DNA of 64,000 nucleotides from Planctellipticum variicoloris. GTDB taxonomy: Bacteria; Planctomycetota; Planctomycetia; Planctomycetales; Planctomycetaceae. Within the stretch, counting starts at the first letter, position 1. Every line of letters starts with the position of its first letter. Positions 27,262 through 35,361 of the stretch are shown here, in pieces. The position numbers and the translations under genes were made by a program. The notes beneath the pieces were generated by a model that saw only the letters and a list, made by a program, of their open reading frames with translations, made no database searches and was not told where the DNA came from. The stretch covers positions 6,084,001 to 6,148,000 of the forward strand of contig NZ_CP130886.1 in assembly GCF_030622045.1 (NCBI RefSeq). The letters run 5' to 3'.

Positions 27262-28562
27262 GTCGACGTTCCACTTGCAGCCCGGTTCGATCGGCGACGC
27301 ACCCGACCGATCATTGCTGCCAGTCCCGCCAGACCCGCCAGCAGCAGCGAGGAGGGTTCCGGGTTCAACAGCGTCGGCCGTCCAGGGGGATTGCTCCCCT
27401 CCGGGTCGGGGTCTCCTCCCGGTGGATTGAAGGGCGGATTGCCTCCGGTCGGAGGAAGCCGATCGGTGTCGGGGACGCCTCCTCCTCCGCCGCCGCCGCC
27501 GCCAAACGAGGCAAACCTGGGGGTGCTCCCCCCGGTCCCGATGCCCGAACCGAATCCCGAGCCTCCGGTCAGGCCGGTGCCACTCATTCCGCCATATCCG
27601 CCGCCGACAACCGATGCCGGCTGCGGATCGGCCGGGGGAGTCTCCGCGGGGACAAAGTTGTCTTCGACGGGAGCGGGCAACGAAAGATTGCACTGACCGG
27701 CGGTCAGGAACGTCGTTTCGCGCGGATCGATCGTAAAGAACTGGCCCTGGGCGTTGCCGCCGTAGAGCTTGCCGTCGGCCCCCCAGGCGAGTCCCATAAT
27801 GGAACCGATCTCCTGTTCAACGTCATACTGCCGGATCAGGTCGGAAACACCCGTCGCGGGATCGATCTTGAACAACTGACCGACGGCGTTGCCGCCGTAC
27901 AGGATTCCGTCGGGACTCCAGGCGAGAGCCATCACAGAGCGGATGCTTTCTTCACTGCCGGTCTGATGCAGCAGCGCGTAGTCGCCCGTCGTCGGGTCGA
28001 TGGTAAACATCTGCCCCTGCGTGTTGCCGCCGTAGAGTTGTCCGTCGGGACCCCAGGCGAGGGCATCGACGGAGCTGGGGCCGTTTTCGCTGGTGAAACT
28101 CGCCAGGACCGTGGTGGCTCCCGACTGCGGATTGAACACGATCAACGGGCCGGGGGCGGTGGCCGAATAAAGCCTGCCGTCCGGGCCTTCGGCCATCGCA
28201 AGGAGGGCGTCTCCCGACAGCTCCGTGACCAGAGTGAGGCCGCCATCGACGGGATCGACGAGGAAGACCTGCCCCTGCGCGTTGCCGCCGTAGAGTTTGC
28301 CGTCGGGGCCGGGAGTCAGTTCCTCAATGCCGTTCGGAGTGTCGTCCGGCCCGTACTGACGGATGAGCGTCCATTGTCCGGCGAGGCTCTCGCCGGCCGT
28401 GAAGGGATACAGTTCCGTCGATCCGGTCGAAGGAGTGAAGTGTCGCGCTGCGGCGCTGGCGATCGGCGCAGCCGAGCCCCCTCCGACGAGGCTTGCGGCC
28501 AGCAGGGCGGGCGCCAGCCGGCGGCGAAAACTCAAACCTGACTTGATTGCGTACGGTCGCAT
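27252..28562 (-). CDS. PEP-CTERM-anchored beta-propeller protein
   Basis: A 436-residue exported protein; the ATG at 28562 opens a signal peptide (FRRRLAPALLAASLVGGGSA). Five propeller blades recur with the form LYGGNAQGQxFxIDP (for example LYGGNAVGQLFKIDP). A Gly/Pro-rich linker follows. The C-terminus has NPEPSSLLLAGLAGLAAMIG and a basic RVRRR tail, the PEP-CTERM sorting signal processed by exosortase. A surface location is inferred. No exosortase gene is in this window. The gene converges with and overlaps the GAF-like gene. Confidence 0.85.
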   Translation of the reverse strand: MRPYAIKSGLSFRRRLAPALLAASLVGGGSAAPIASAAARHFTPSTGSTELYPFTAGESLAGQWTLIRQYGPDDTPNGIEELTPGPDGKLYGGNAQGQVFLVDPVDGGLTLVTELSGDALLAMAEGPDGRLYSATAPGPLIVFNPQSGATTVLASFTSENGPSSVDALAWGPDGQLYGGNTQGQMFTIDPTTGDYALLHQTGSEESIRSVMALAWSPDGILYGGNAVGQLFKIDPATGVSDLIRQYDVEQEIGSIMGLAWGADGKLYGGNAQGQFFTIDPRETTFLTAGQCNLSLPAPVEDNFVPAETPPADPQPASVVGGGYGGMSGTGLTGGSGFGSGIGTGGSTPRFASFGGGGGGGGGVPDTDRLPPTGGNPPFNPPGGDPDPEGSNPPGRPTLLNPEPSSLLLAGLAGLAAMIGRVRRRSNRAASGTSTYN

Positions 28563-28772
28563 CCTGACGCCTTCCACAGATGCAGAACGAATGGCGCGTG
28601 GGCAATCCTCTGCACCGCCGCCTGTTCGTCGTCCCATCTCCCGTCAGCGTAGGGAGGGATTGAAGGCCTCGACCATGTGCAGTCGAGCGATGCGCAGGGG
28701 GATTCGGCGACCAGAACTTCGCACGGCGGCCCCGCCCGCAGAATCGGCAGAACCGTTGTCGCCGGACGGCAA

Positions 28773-28799
28773 CACGTTGCCGCGGATTGGCAACGTGTC
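28773..28799. terminator. hairpin downstream of the 28832-29374 gene
   Basis: ACACGTTGCC (28773-28782) pairs perfectly with GGCAACGTGT (28790-28799) across a 7-base loop. It lies 33 bases beyond the stop of the - strand gene at 28832. No T run follows, so termination is only inferred. Confidence 0.5.
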
Positions 28800-28831
28800 G
28801 TTAGATTCGGCGGTCGGGAAACGCACGCCGG

Positions 28832-29374
28832 CTACCGGGCGGCGATCTTCTCGGCGGCCGTCGGCGAGCCGTACTTCGCAGCCGCCTTCCAGTAAGCCAG
28901 CGCCAGCGACATCTTCCGGCTGGCTTCGGCTTCACGGGCCAGCCGCTCGAACTTGAGCCGCTTGTCGAGATCCCGTTCGGGCTCGGCCCGAGCCGGTTCC
29001 GCAGTGCGGTCAGCGGCATGTCGCCGGGCCAGCGCAGCCTCCCAGCGGCTGGCCGATGGCGCAGACGGCTCCGCAGTTTCCAGCAGGGCTTCGTCCATCG
29101 CCCGCAAGTCGTGGATATAGACGCTGGTGGTGACCGAGCTGCCGGACAAGCTGTAACCGCGGGAACTGCCATTGCGGAACGGGCCGAAGCCGTACGAGGC
29201 CCGCCCGGCGGCCCCGGAACGGACGCTCCCCAGCAGGGCAGTTCCGCGATCGGGAACCGTCACGGTCGTATCGACGCTGAAGTCCTGCAGGACCGGCTGC
29301 TGCACGGCAATATTCTGCGCCTGCACGGTCTGCGCGGCGAGAATCAGCAGCAGCGACGCCAAACTGCGGAGCAT
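28832..29374 (-). CDS. secreted hypothetical protein with secretin-like beta motif
   Basis: A 180-residue protein from the ATG at 29374, which opens a signal peptide (MLRSLASLLLILAAQTVQAQ). Residues ~45-60 (VDTTVTVPDRGTALLGSVRS) resemble the beta-strand segment of bacterial secretins (TVTVPDGGTVLLGG). The rest is helical and charged. It is too short to be a secretin, so the motif probably reflects a related fold. It lies 70 bases downstream of the Hsp70 gene on the same strand. Confidence 0.65.
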   Translation of the reverse strand: MLRSLASLLLILAAQTVQAQNIAVQQPVLQDFSVDTTVTVPDRGTALLGSVRSGAAGRASYGFGPFRNGSSRGYSLSGSSVTTSVYIHDLRAMDEALLETAEPSAPSASRWEAALARRHAADRTAEPARAEPERDLDKRLKFERLAREAEASRKMSLALAYWKAAAKYGSPTAAEKIAAR

Positions 29375-29444
29375 GGGAGGTTCCCTTTCGGAGTCCGGCC
29401 ATTGTCGCTCCGAACCGGCCCGAGCTGCAAGACGCATCTGGCCC

Positions 29445-31238
29445 CTAATTCTCCGCGTCGTCCCGCACGCTGAATTCCAGCTTCCACCGCCCGGAACCGC
29501 GGGCGCTGACGCACCAGAGCTCCAGCACGCCCAGTTCGGTAATGTGCGTGTGGAAGTTGACCGGAACGTAGTGGTCGTCAATGGAGTCGTCCGGCGGGAG
29601 GGTCGCCTGCAGCGAATCCGTTTCCTGGAGATCTTCGTCGGTCCATGCCGTGAGCCGGCTGCCGGGACCGTCGTCTTTGCGGGTCGGTGAACTGAAGAAG
29701 CGGAACTGAGCCGGCTGGCCGACGATCAGGCCGATCGGCTCCGAGGGGACGTCGAGCTCGGTCCCCTCTTCCATGCCGTGCGGCACCACGCAGAGCGCCC
29801 GCAGCGGCCGGGGAGCGCCGGGAATGGCGAGGCCGGCGGTCTCGATGCCGATGTAGTAAGAGCGCGGGGCGCCGCCGCGGATGCGAACGCCTCCCTTGAG
29901 CTTGGAGAACCCGTAGTACGCGGCTCCCTGGGCGACCGAGTGATCGAGGTCGTGCGAGCCTTCGAGCAGGACGGGCGGATTCTCGGGGAACCACTCTTTC
30001 AGGACGCCCAGCAATCCCGTTCGGAGCAGGTCGGCCTTGAAGACGCCCCCGTTAAACAGGACGTGGGTCGGTCGGACCGGGCCGTCTTCGTCGTTGCCGT
30101 GCGTCTGCAGGAAGGCGGCCAGATGGCGGGTGACGGCGGTGTCGTGCTCGTAGGGGAGGCCCAGTTCCTGGAAACCCGAGGCCCGCTGCCGGCGTGGTTG
30201 ATCGGTCGTCGCACAGGAGGGAAAGAAGCCGGTGGCGAGCAGGTCGGAGACCGCACTCCGCTCGACTTCCACCGTCACCGTTCCGCCGATCAGCTTGCTG
30301 CCCCGTCCAAGGACCGAGATTGGATGCTTCTTCGGGCCATCGGTGGCCAGCAAGGCTTCCTTGGCGGCCCGGCAGGAATGCCACAGCGAGACCGACTGCC
30401 AGGGATCGAGCTGGACCCCCTTCTTGGCAAACAGGCCGGCGACGTGATGGGCCAGCGCGAGGTCCATGTTGTCGCCGCCGACGAGCAGGTGATTGCCGAC
30501 GGCGATCCGGCGAAGAACCAGTTCGCCACCTTCCTCTGCGGCACCGACCAGAGTGAGGTCCGTCGTCCCGCCGCCGACGTCGCAGACGAGGAGCGTCTCG
30601 CCGACCTGCATCACCTTCCGCCAGCGATCGCCCATTGCGGCCAGCCAGGCATAGACGGCGGACTGGGGTTCTTCGAGGAGCACCAACGATTCCGGCAATC
30701 CGGCGGCCGAGGCGGCTTCGCGCGTCAGTTCGCGGGCGCTGGCGTCAAACGAAGCCGGGACCGTCAGGACCACCTGCTGCTCGGCGATCGGAGCGTCGGG
30801 AAAGGCCTGCTTCCACGCTGCGACGAGATGTTCCAGATAGCGGCGGGACGCCGTGACCGGAGAGACTTTCGGAACGTCGTCGCCCGCCCCCCAGGGGAGG
30901 ATCGCCTGATGCCGGTCGACCCGGCTGTGACAGAGCCAGGACTTCGCAGCCCCGACGGTCCGCTCGGGGAGATCGGCCGACTGCCGACGGGCGAGTTCCC
31001 CCACGGCGAACTCGCGACCCTGCTGCCAGGGGAGGTCATAGGCCCCGGACGCTGCTTCCGCTTTCCCGCCGAGAAACAGGAACGACGGCAGCATGGTCCG
31101 GTTGTCGACCGTTCCCGGGGCGACGAGCTGCGGGATGGCGAGCAGCTTGACCTCGGGCTTGTCGACTTCCAGCGGCGTATAGGCCAGCACGCTGTTCGTG
31201 GTTCCCAGATCGATTCCGATGCAGTATTTCGCAGCCAT
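29445..31238 (-). CDS. Hsp70-family (DnaK-like) ATPase
   Basis: A 597-residue protein from the ATG at 31238 (AAGGAA upstream). Actin-fold motifs: IGIDLGTTNSVLAY (phosphate 1), LVCDVGGGTTDLTLVG (phosphate 2), VPASFDASARELTREAA and LFNGGVF. The C-terminal ~200 residues differ from the DnaK substrate-binding domain, so the client range is probably different. It follows the DUF2760 gene by 108 bases on the same strand, a pairing seen in other bacteria. Acts in the cytoplasm as an ATP-driven chaperone or remodeller. Confidence 0.88.
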   Translation of the reverse strand: MAAKYCIGIDLGTTNSVLAYTPLEVDKPEVKLLAIPQLVAPGTVDNRTMLPSFLFLGGKAEAASGAYDLPWQQGREFAVGELARRQSADLPERTVGAAKSWLCHSRVDRHQAILPWGAGDDVPKVSPVTASRRYLEHLVAAWKQAFPDAPIAEQQVVLTVPASFDASARELTREAASAAGLPESLVLLEEPQSAVYAWLAAMGDRWRKVMQVGETLLVCDVGGGTTDLTLVGAAEEGGELVLRRIAVGNHLLVGGDNMDLALAHHVAGLFAKKGVQLDPWQSVSLWHSCRAAKEALLATDGPKKHPISVLGRGSKLIGGTVTVEVERSAVSDLLATGFFPSCATTDQPRRQRASGFQELGLPYEHDTAVTRHLAAFLQTHGNDEDGPVRPTHVLFNGGVFKADLLRTGLLGVLKEWFPENPPVLLEGSHDLDHSVAQGAAYYGFSKLKGGVRIRGGAPRSYYIGIETAGLAIPGAPRPLRALCVVPHGMEEGTELDVPSEPIGLIVGQPAQFRFFSSPTRKDDGPGSRLTAWTDEDLQETDSLQATLPPDDSIDDHYVPVNFHTHITELGVLELWCVSARGSGRWKLEFSVRDDAEN

Positions 31239-31346
31239 GCGTGGCGTTCCTTCTTCGTCCTGACGCAACGGCAAACTGCCGCGCGGTGTGCTGTTCCGCC
31301 GGTTCACTCAGCATCAATGCCGGTCAATCACGGACGCAAACGGATG

Positions 31347-31901
31347 CTATTCGATTTCCACTTCGGCCGCGGCGATGGCTTTCGCGGCAGCCTCCGTTCC
31401 CGTAAAGACCGGAACGTCGCAGCGAGTCGCTTCCCAGCCGTGATGTCGCAGCCGGCCCTGGTGGGGACCGTTTCCGGAGACTTTGCCGGTCAGGCGATAC
31501 CGGGCGGCGTCAAAACCGGCGGGGACGGTCACCGCTGCCCCTTCTTCCTCGGCGAGCACCGGCTGGATGCCAAACATGCGGTCGACGACTTTGCCGCTGT
31601 CGCGATGAATCTCCCGCGCCGCGGCGCCGATCTGCTCATCGGAATAAGCCGACAGGTCTTCCTTGAGAAAATCGACAAACCGGGCTTCGCGCTGCAGAGC
31701 GGCCAGAACGAGGAGCGCGTCGCTGACGACCGGTTTCTTCGGGGGGGGCGGAGCCACGGGTTCGGGAGTTCTGGCAGCGGGGGCTGGGGTGGCGTGCGCA
31801 GGGAGAGCGCGGCCGCTGAGAACTTCCTGAACCTGCTCGGCGGTTCGAGCGTCAAAGAGCGTGCGAAAGAAAACGCGAAAAGCGGCGGTAACGCGCCCCA
31901 T
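31347..31901 (-). CDS. DUF2760 protein, Hsp70 partner
   Basis: A 184-residue protein: an N-terminal helix (RVTAAFRVFFRTLFDA), an Ala/Pro-rich linker (residues ~45-60), and the DUF2760 domain (ALLVLAALQREARFVDFLKED, QIGAAAREIHRDSGKVVDRM, GWEATRCDVPVFTG). GAGGAA precedes the ATG. DUF2760 genes typically sit beside an atypical Hsp70; a cochaperone-like function is inferred from that, not shown. Confidence 0.82.
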   Translation of the reverse strand: MGRVTAAFRVFFRTLFDARTAEQVQEVLSGRALPAHATPAPAARTPEPVAPPPPKKPVVSDALLVLAALQREARFVDFLKEDLSAYSDEQIGAAAREIHRDSGKVVDRMFGIQPVLAEEEGAAVTVPAGFDAARYRLTGKVSGNGPHQGRLRHHGWEATRCDVPVFTGTEAAAKAIAAAEVEIE

Positions 31902-32290
31902 GGAGCTGAATTCCTCAAGACCTCAGTCGTCGCAACCTGAACGGCCGCAACCATCAACGAGGTAGTAGCGCGGGCGACGCCGGAAAAGTCAACCTTGAGG
32001 GGCCGTCGTCCGCCGGATGCATCGGAACCTGTTGATCGCGACAGTCTTGCGCTCGGATGCTGAAAAATTCGGAGGTTGGCGCGCACCGAACTGGGCTGAA
32101 TTCCGTCTATTGCGTAGACATCTTCGTAGACATCGGGAACTCGCTGGACGCACCGGGCATCCAACAGTTTTTTCGGAATCCTCCGAAACCTTCCCTCCGG
32201 ACCTGGGTTTGCCAAGTCAGGAGGCGGGAAAGTCGGCAGCACTCACGGACGAGTCGCCGCGGCCGTTTCTCCCCTCAGTCAGGCGTTATC
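31902..32290. other. 389-base intergenic region
   Basis: Divergent spacer between DUF2760 and the small membrane protein. It contains the direct repeat GTAGACATC (32116-32124 and 32129-32137). Open frames in it look non-coding. Promoters for both sides must be here, but none can be placed with confidence. Confidence 0.4.
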
Positions 32291-32539
32291 ATGCAAGAAG
32301 TCTCGAGCTCCGCGGCCGCTTCGTCGGCCGGTCACGTCGCAGATGGAATCGCTTCCAGTCTGATCCCCCAGCTTTCGCCAACGACGATCGGCGTGTTTGT
32401 CGCGGCTGGTGTCGTCGCGATGGCGATTGTCTACTTCCGAGGTCGCCGGATCGAACGTCGGCGACTCCAGCATGTGGTCACGATTTATGCCGACCGCCAG
32501 CTCCTCCGCGATCGCGGAGCAACGGTCACGTCGGCTTAG
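32291..32539 (+). CDS. small single-helix membrane protein
   Basis: An 82-residue protein from the ATG at 32291. A polar N-terminus is followed by a membrane helix (TTIGVFVAAGVVAMAIVYF) and a strongly basic stop-transfer segment (RGRRIERRRLQ). No recognisable family. It ends 34 bases before the PQQ-like gene on the same strand. The ribosome-binding site is weak, so the call is tentative. Confidence 0.5.
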   Translation: MQEVSSSAAASSAGHVADGIASSLIPQLSPTTIGVFVAAGVVAMAIVYFRGRRIERRRLQHVVTIYADRQLLRDRGATVTSA

Positions 32540-32573
32540 CCGGTTGCTTTCAGCATTCCCGACAGGAGGCCTC

Positions 32574-33914
32574 ATGCCGCTCCGATCCCTGCTTCTGGTT
32601 GTCGTCGGCGCCGGCTGTCTGGCGAATACAGGCATGGCCGGCGGCTGGCCGCGGTTCCGGGGGCCGAATGGATCGGGAGTCAGCCCGGACGATGTCCCGA
32701 CGCCGACCACCTGGAGCCCCACCGAGAACCTGAAGTGGAAGGTCGCGCTGCCGGGCGAGGGAGTCTCCTGCCCGATCGTAGTCGGCGACCGGGTCTTCGT
32801 GACGACCTACTCCGGCTACGGCTTCGAAGGCCGGGATCCGAAAGATCTCAAGCGGCACTTGGTCTGTCTGGATCGCCAGACGGGGAAGGTTCTCTGGGAC
32901 AAGACGATCGAAGCGGTCCTGCCCGAGGACCCCTTCACCGGCATGGGGGTTCCCCAGCACGGCTATGCGTCGCACACGCCGGTCTCCGACGGCCAGCGCG
33001 TCTTCGCGTTCTTCGGCAAGACCGGCGTCGTGGCGTTCGATCTGAATGGCGAGCAGCTCTGGCAGCACGGGGTCGGCACCGAATCCGATCCGCGCCGCTG
33101 GGGTTCTTCGTCCAGTCCCATTCTGGTGGATGGCGTTGTGATCGTGACCGCCGGCCCCGAACGCCGGGCGATTGTCGGGCTCGACGCCGAGACCGGTAAT
33201 GAACTGTGGGAAGCGCCGTCCGATTCGCTGGGCAACGTCTGGGGAACGCCCGCCATTGCGAAGATCGACGATGAACGGACCGACGTAGTCATCGGCGCGC
33301 CGTTTGAAATCTGGGGACTGAACCCCAAAACCGGCAAGTTGCGCTGGTTTTGCGAAGCGATGGACACGGACAGTTTCAATACCAGCGTCGTCGTTCAAGA
33401 CGGCGTGATCTACGCCATCGAAGGCCGGAGCGGCGGATCGATCGCCCTGCGGGCCGGCGGCAAAGGGGACGTCACCAAGACGAACGTCGTCTGGAGCGGC
33501 CGGGATATCAACCGCTTCGGCACGCCGGTCGTGTATCACGACCGGTTGTACTTCGTGTCCAACGGCATCGTGAACTGCATCGATGCGAAGAACGGCGGCA
33601 AGGTCTTCCAGGCCCGATTGCAGGGGGGCGACCGCGTGACGGATGCTCCGCCGCCGGGCGGTCGACCGGGCGGAGGCCGTGGCGGTCGCGGCGTTTCCGA
33701 CTATTCCTCGCCGGTGGCCGCCGACGGAAAAATCTACTACGTCTCCAGCTCCGGCGACATGCATGTGCTCAAAGCGGGCGACTCGTACGATTCCCTCGCC
33801 GTCAATCAGGTCACCGAAGAGAGCGAAACGTTTGCCGCGACGCCGGCCATCAGCAACGGCGAGCTGTTCATCCGATCGAACAAGCACCTGTATTGCGTGT
33901 CGGAGAAAAAGTAA
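32574..33914 (+). CDS. secreted PQQ-like beta-propeller protein
   Basis: A 446-residue exported protein with AGGAGG just upstream of its ATG and a signal peptide (MPLRSLLLVVVGAGCLANTG). The mature start WPRFRGPNGSGVSPDD is the usual opening of planctomycete outer-membrane-protein-assembly (BamB-like) or PQQ-binding-like propellers. Repeated blades follow: LVCLDRQTGKVLWDK, IVGLDAETGNELWE and INCIDAKNGGKVFQ. A Gly-rich loop (GGRPGGGRGGRG) interrupts one blade. No quinoprotein catalytic residues are certain. Confidence 0.87.
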   Translation: MPLRSLLLVVVGAGCLANTGMAGGWPRFRGPNGSGVSPDDVPTPTTWSPTENLKWKVALPGEGVSCPIVVGDRVFVTTYSGYGFEGRDPKDLKRHLVCLDRQTGKVLWDKTIEAVLPEDPFTGMGVPQHGYASHTPVSDGQRVFAFFGKTGVVAFDLNGEQLWQHGVGTESDPRRWGSSSSPILVDGVVIVTAGPERRAIVGLDAETGNELWEAPSDSLGNVWGTPAIAKIDDERTDVVIGAPFEIWGLNPKTGKLRWFCEAMDTDSFNTSVVVQDGVIYAIEGRSGGSIALRAGGKGDVTKTNVVWSGRDINRFGTPVVYHDRLYFVSNGIVNCIDAKNGGKVFQARLQGGDRVTDAPPPGGRPGGGRGGRGVSDYSSPVAADGKIYYVSSSGDMHVLKAGDSYDSLAVNQVTEESETFAATPAISNGELFIRSNKHLYCVSEKK

Positions 33915-33941
33915 GCGGAGCCGGCGACATCGAACGAAGAC

Positions 33942-33976
33942 GGGGTCAGGACTCTCACGGCAGGAGTCCTGACCCC
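33942..33976. terminator. bidirectional terminator hairpin
   Basis: A perfect 13-base stem (33942-33954 with 33964-33976) with a 9-base loop lies between the converging PQQ-like and deoC genes, only 8 bases from the deoC stop. It could end both transcripts. Confidence 0.7.
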
Positions 33977-33984
33977 TTCCGCTT

Positions 33985-34710
33985 TCAATAACCGCCGATC
34001 GGGCCGGAGGGCGTGTGGATGATCGGCGCCAGTTCCAGGCGTCGTCGGCATTCATCGAGCATGTCCTTAGTCCGGCTGGCCCCGCAGCGGGTGACTCCCA
34101 GCGCCCGGACGGCCAGCAGACCGTCGAGATCGCGGACGCCTCCGGCGGCTTTGACCTGCACGTGCGGCGCGGAATGCTTCCGCATCAGCTTCAGGTCATA
34201 CAGCGTTGCACCGCCGGTGCCATAGCCAGTCGACGTTTTGACCCAGTCGGCGTTCAGTTCACTGCAGATCTCGCACAACCGGATCTTGTGCTCGTCTATG
34301 AGAAAGCAGTTCTCGAAGATGACTTTGACCTTCTGCCCGGCGGCATGAGCCGGTTCAATCACCGCAGCGATATCCTCCCGGACGTAGTCCCAGTTGCCGC
34401 CGAGCACCTGGCTGATGTTGACGACCATGTCCAGCTCTTCGCCGCCATCGGCGAGCGCTCGCTCAGCCTCGGCTCGCTTGATCGCGGTTGTGTGGCCGCC
34501 GTGCGGAAAGCCGATGGTTGTACTGGCTTTGACGGTGCTCCCCTTAAGGAGTTCGGCGCAGCGCCCGAGGGCGTAGGGCAGAATGCAGACGCTGGCAACA
34601 TCATAGGCCAGTGCCAGGCAGATACCGGCTTCCAGATCGACCGTGGTCAGCGTCGGGTTGAGCAGCGAGTGATCGATCATCTTTGCGATGTCGGCGTATT
34701 GATAGTCCAT
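33985..34710 (-). CDS. deoC: deoxyribose-phosphate aldolase
   Basis: A 241-residue protein; the ATG at 34710 has AGGA upstream. DeoC motifs: IDHSLLNPT, the Schiff-base lysine K158 in WVKTSTGYG, and the proton-relay lysine K187 in QVKAAGGVRD. Length fits the family. It cleaves 2-deoxyribose-5-phosphate to glyceraldehyde-3-phosphate and acetaldehyde in nucleoside salvage. No other nucleoside-catabolism gene is adjacent. Confidence 0.95.
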   Translation of the reverse strand: MDYQYADIAKMIDHSLLNPTLTTVDLEAGICLALAYDVASVCILPYALGRCAELLKGSTVKASTTIGFPHGGHTTAIKRAEAERALADGGEELDMVVNISQVLGGNWDYVREDIAAVIEPAHAAGQKVKVIFENCFLIDEHKIRLCEICSELNADWVKTSTGYGTGGATLYDLKLMRKHSAPHVQVKAAGGVRDLDGLLAVRALGVTRCGASRTKDMLDECRRRLELAPIIHTPSGPIGGY

Positions 34711-34919
34711 GGAAGGATCCTGTATCGGTGAAGAGAGCTTGGAGAGCGTCCCCAAGGATCGATACGCAAATGGCGATGAGCGGTTCGAGAATTGTCGGTC
34801 ACCCGCTTCCGATCCGCAATGCGCGGGCGAACCTCCATTAGCTTTGCGGTGTCGTCGTTGACCGGAGCGACCTGACGATGGTTGCCGGCTGTCATCCCCG
34901 TCTTCCGAGGAGGCGTATC

Positions 34920-35131
34920 ATGGACCAGGACTTCCCCCACGAACTGCCGTTTTTTTCGAAACGATGAGCAAGCGCCGCCGGGGCTTCCCGTCGGAGACCC
35001 AGGTCAAGCGGGGCGAGCGGATCGTGCATGGCGACAAGCTGCTGGAAGAGAAGCTCGGCCGGAACGATCTCTGCCCGTGCGGCTCCGGCCGGCGGTTCAA
35101 GAAGTGCTGCCTGACGGAGGGCTGGTTTTGA
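34920..35131 (+). CDS. SEC-C zinc-motif protein, split over two frames at a T7 run
   Basis: A 15-codon open frame ([15 protein letters not shown]) starts at 34920 with a strong GAGGAGG upstream. Its TGA at 34965-34967 overlaps the ATG at 34964 of a second frame. That second frame encodes 55 residues ending [18 protein letters not shown], the SEC-C zinc motif. A run of seven T's (34950-34956) precedes the frame change. A -1 shift there would give one ~70-residue protein. So this is one of three things: translational coupling, programmed frameshifting, or an indel. SEC-C motifs bind zinc and often mediate protein contacts. Confidence 0.65.
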
Positions 35132-35361
35132 CGGGGCGAACCGGCAGTCCTTTTTTCCGGGAGTTGTAGGAGAGAACAGCCCGGATCGCAGCATCTGAAC
35201 GCATACGTTCGTATGTGTGCCGTTCAATTGACTCTTGCGCCTTGCCACGCGCCGGCTGCGATCCGGTTGCCTCGCCCGGTGTCATCCCTCATGCTGGGTG
35301 CAGTTCGCTCTTCGAGTGAGCGTTCCACAATCTCGACAGGTTTGACACCGAGGCAATCCCG

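Noticed and set aside
29778-31940. A 720-codon open frame on the + strand
   Set aside because: Antisense to the Hsp70 and DUF2760 genes; no recognisable domain.
34882-35169. A 95-codon open frame over the SEC-C region
   Set aside because: A different frame carries the SEC-C motif with a good ribosome-binding site; this one has no recognisable content.
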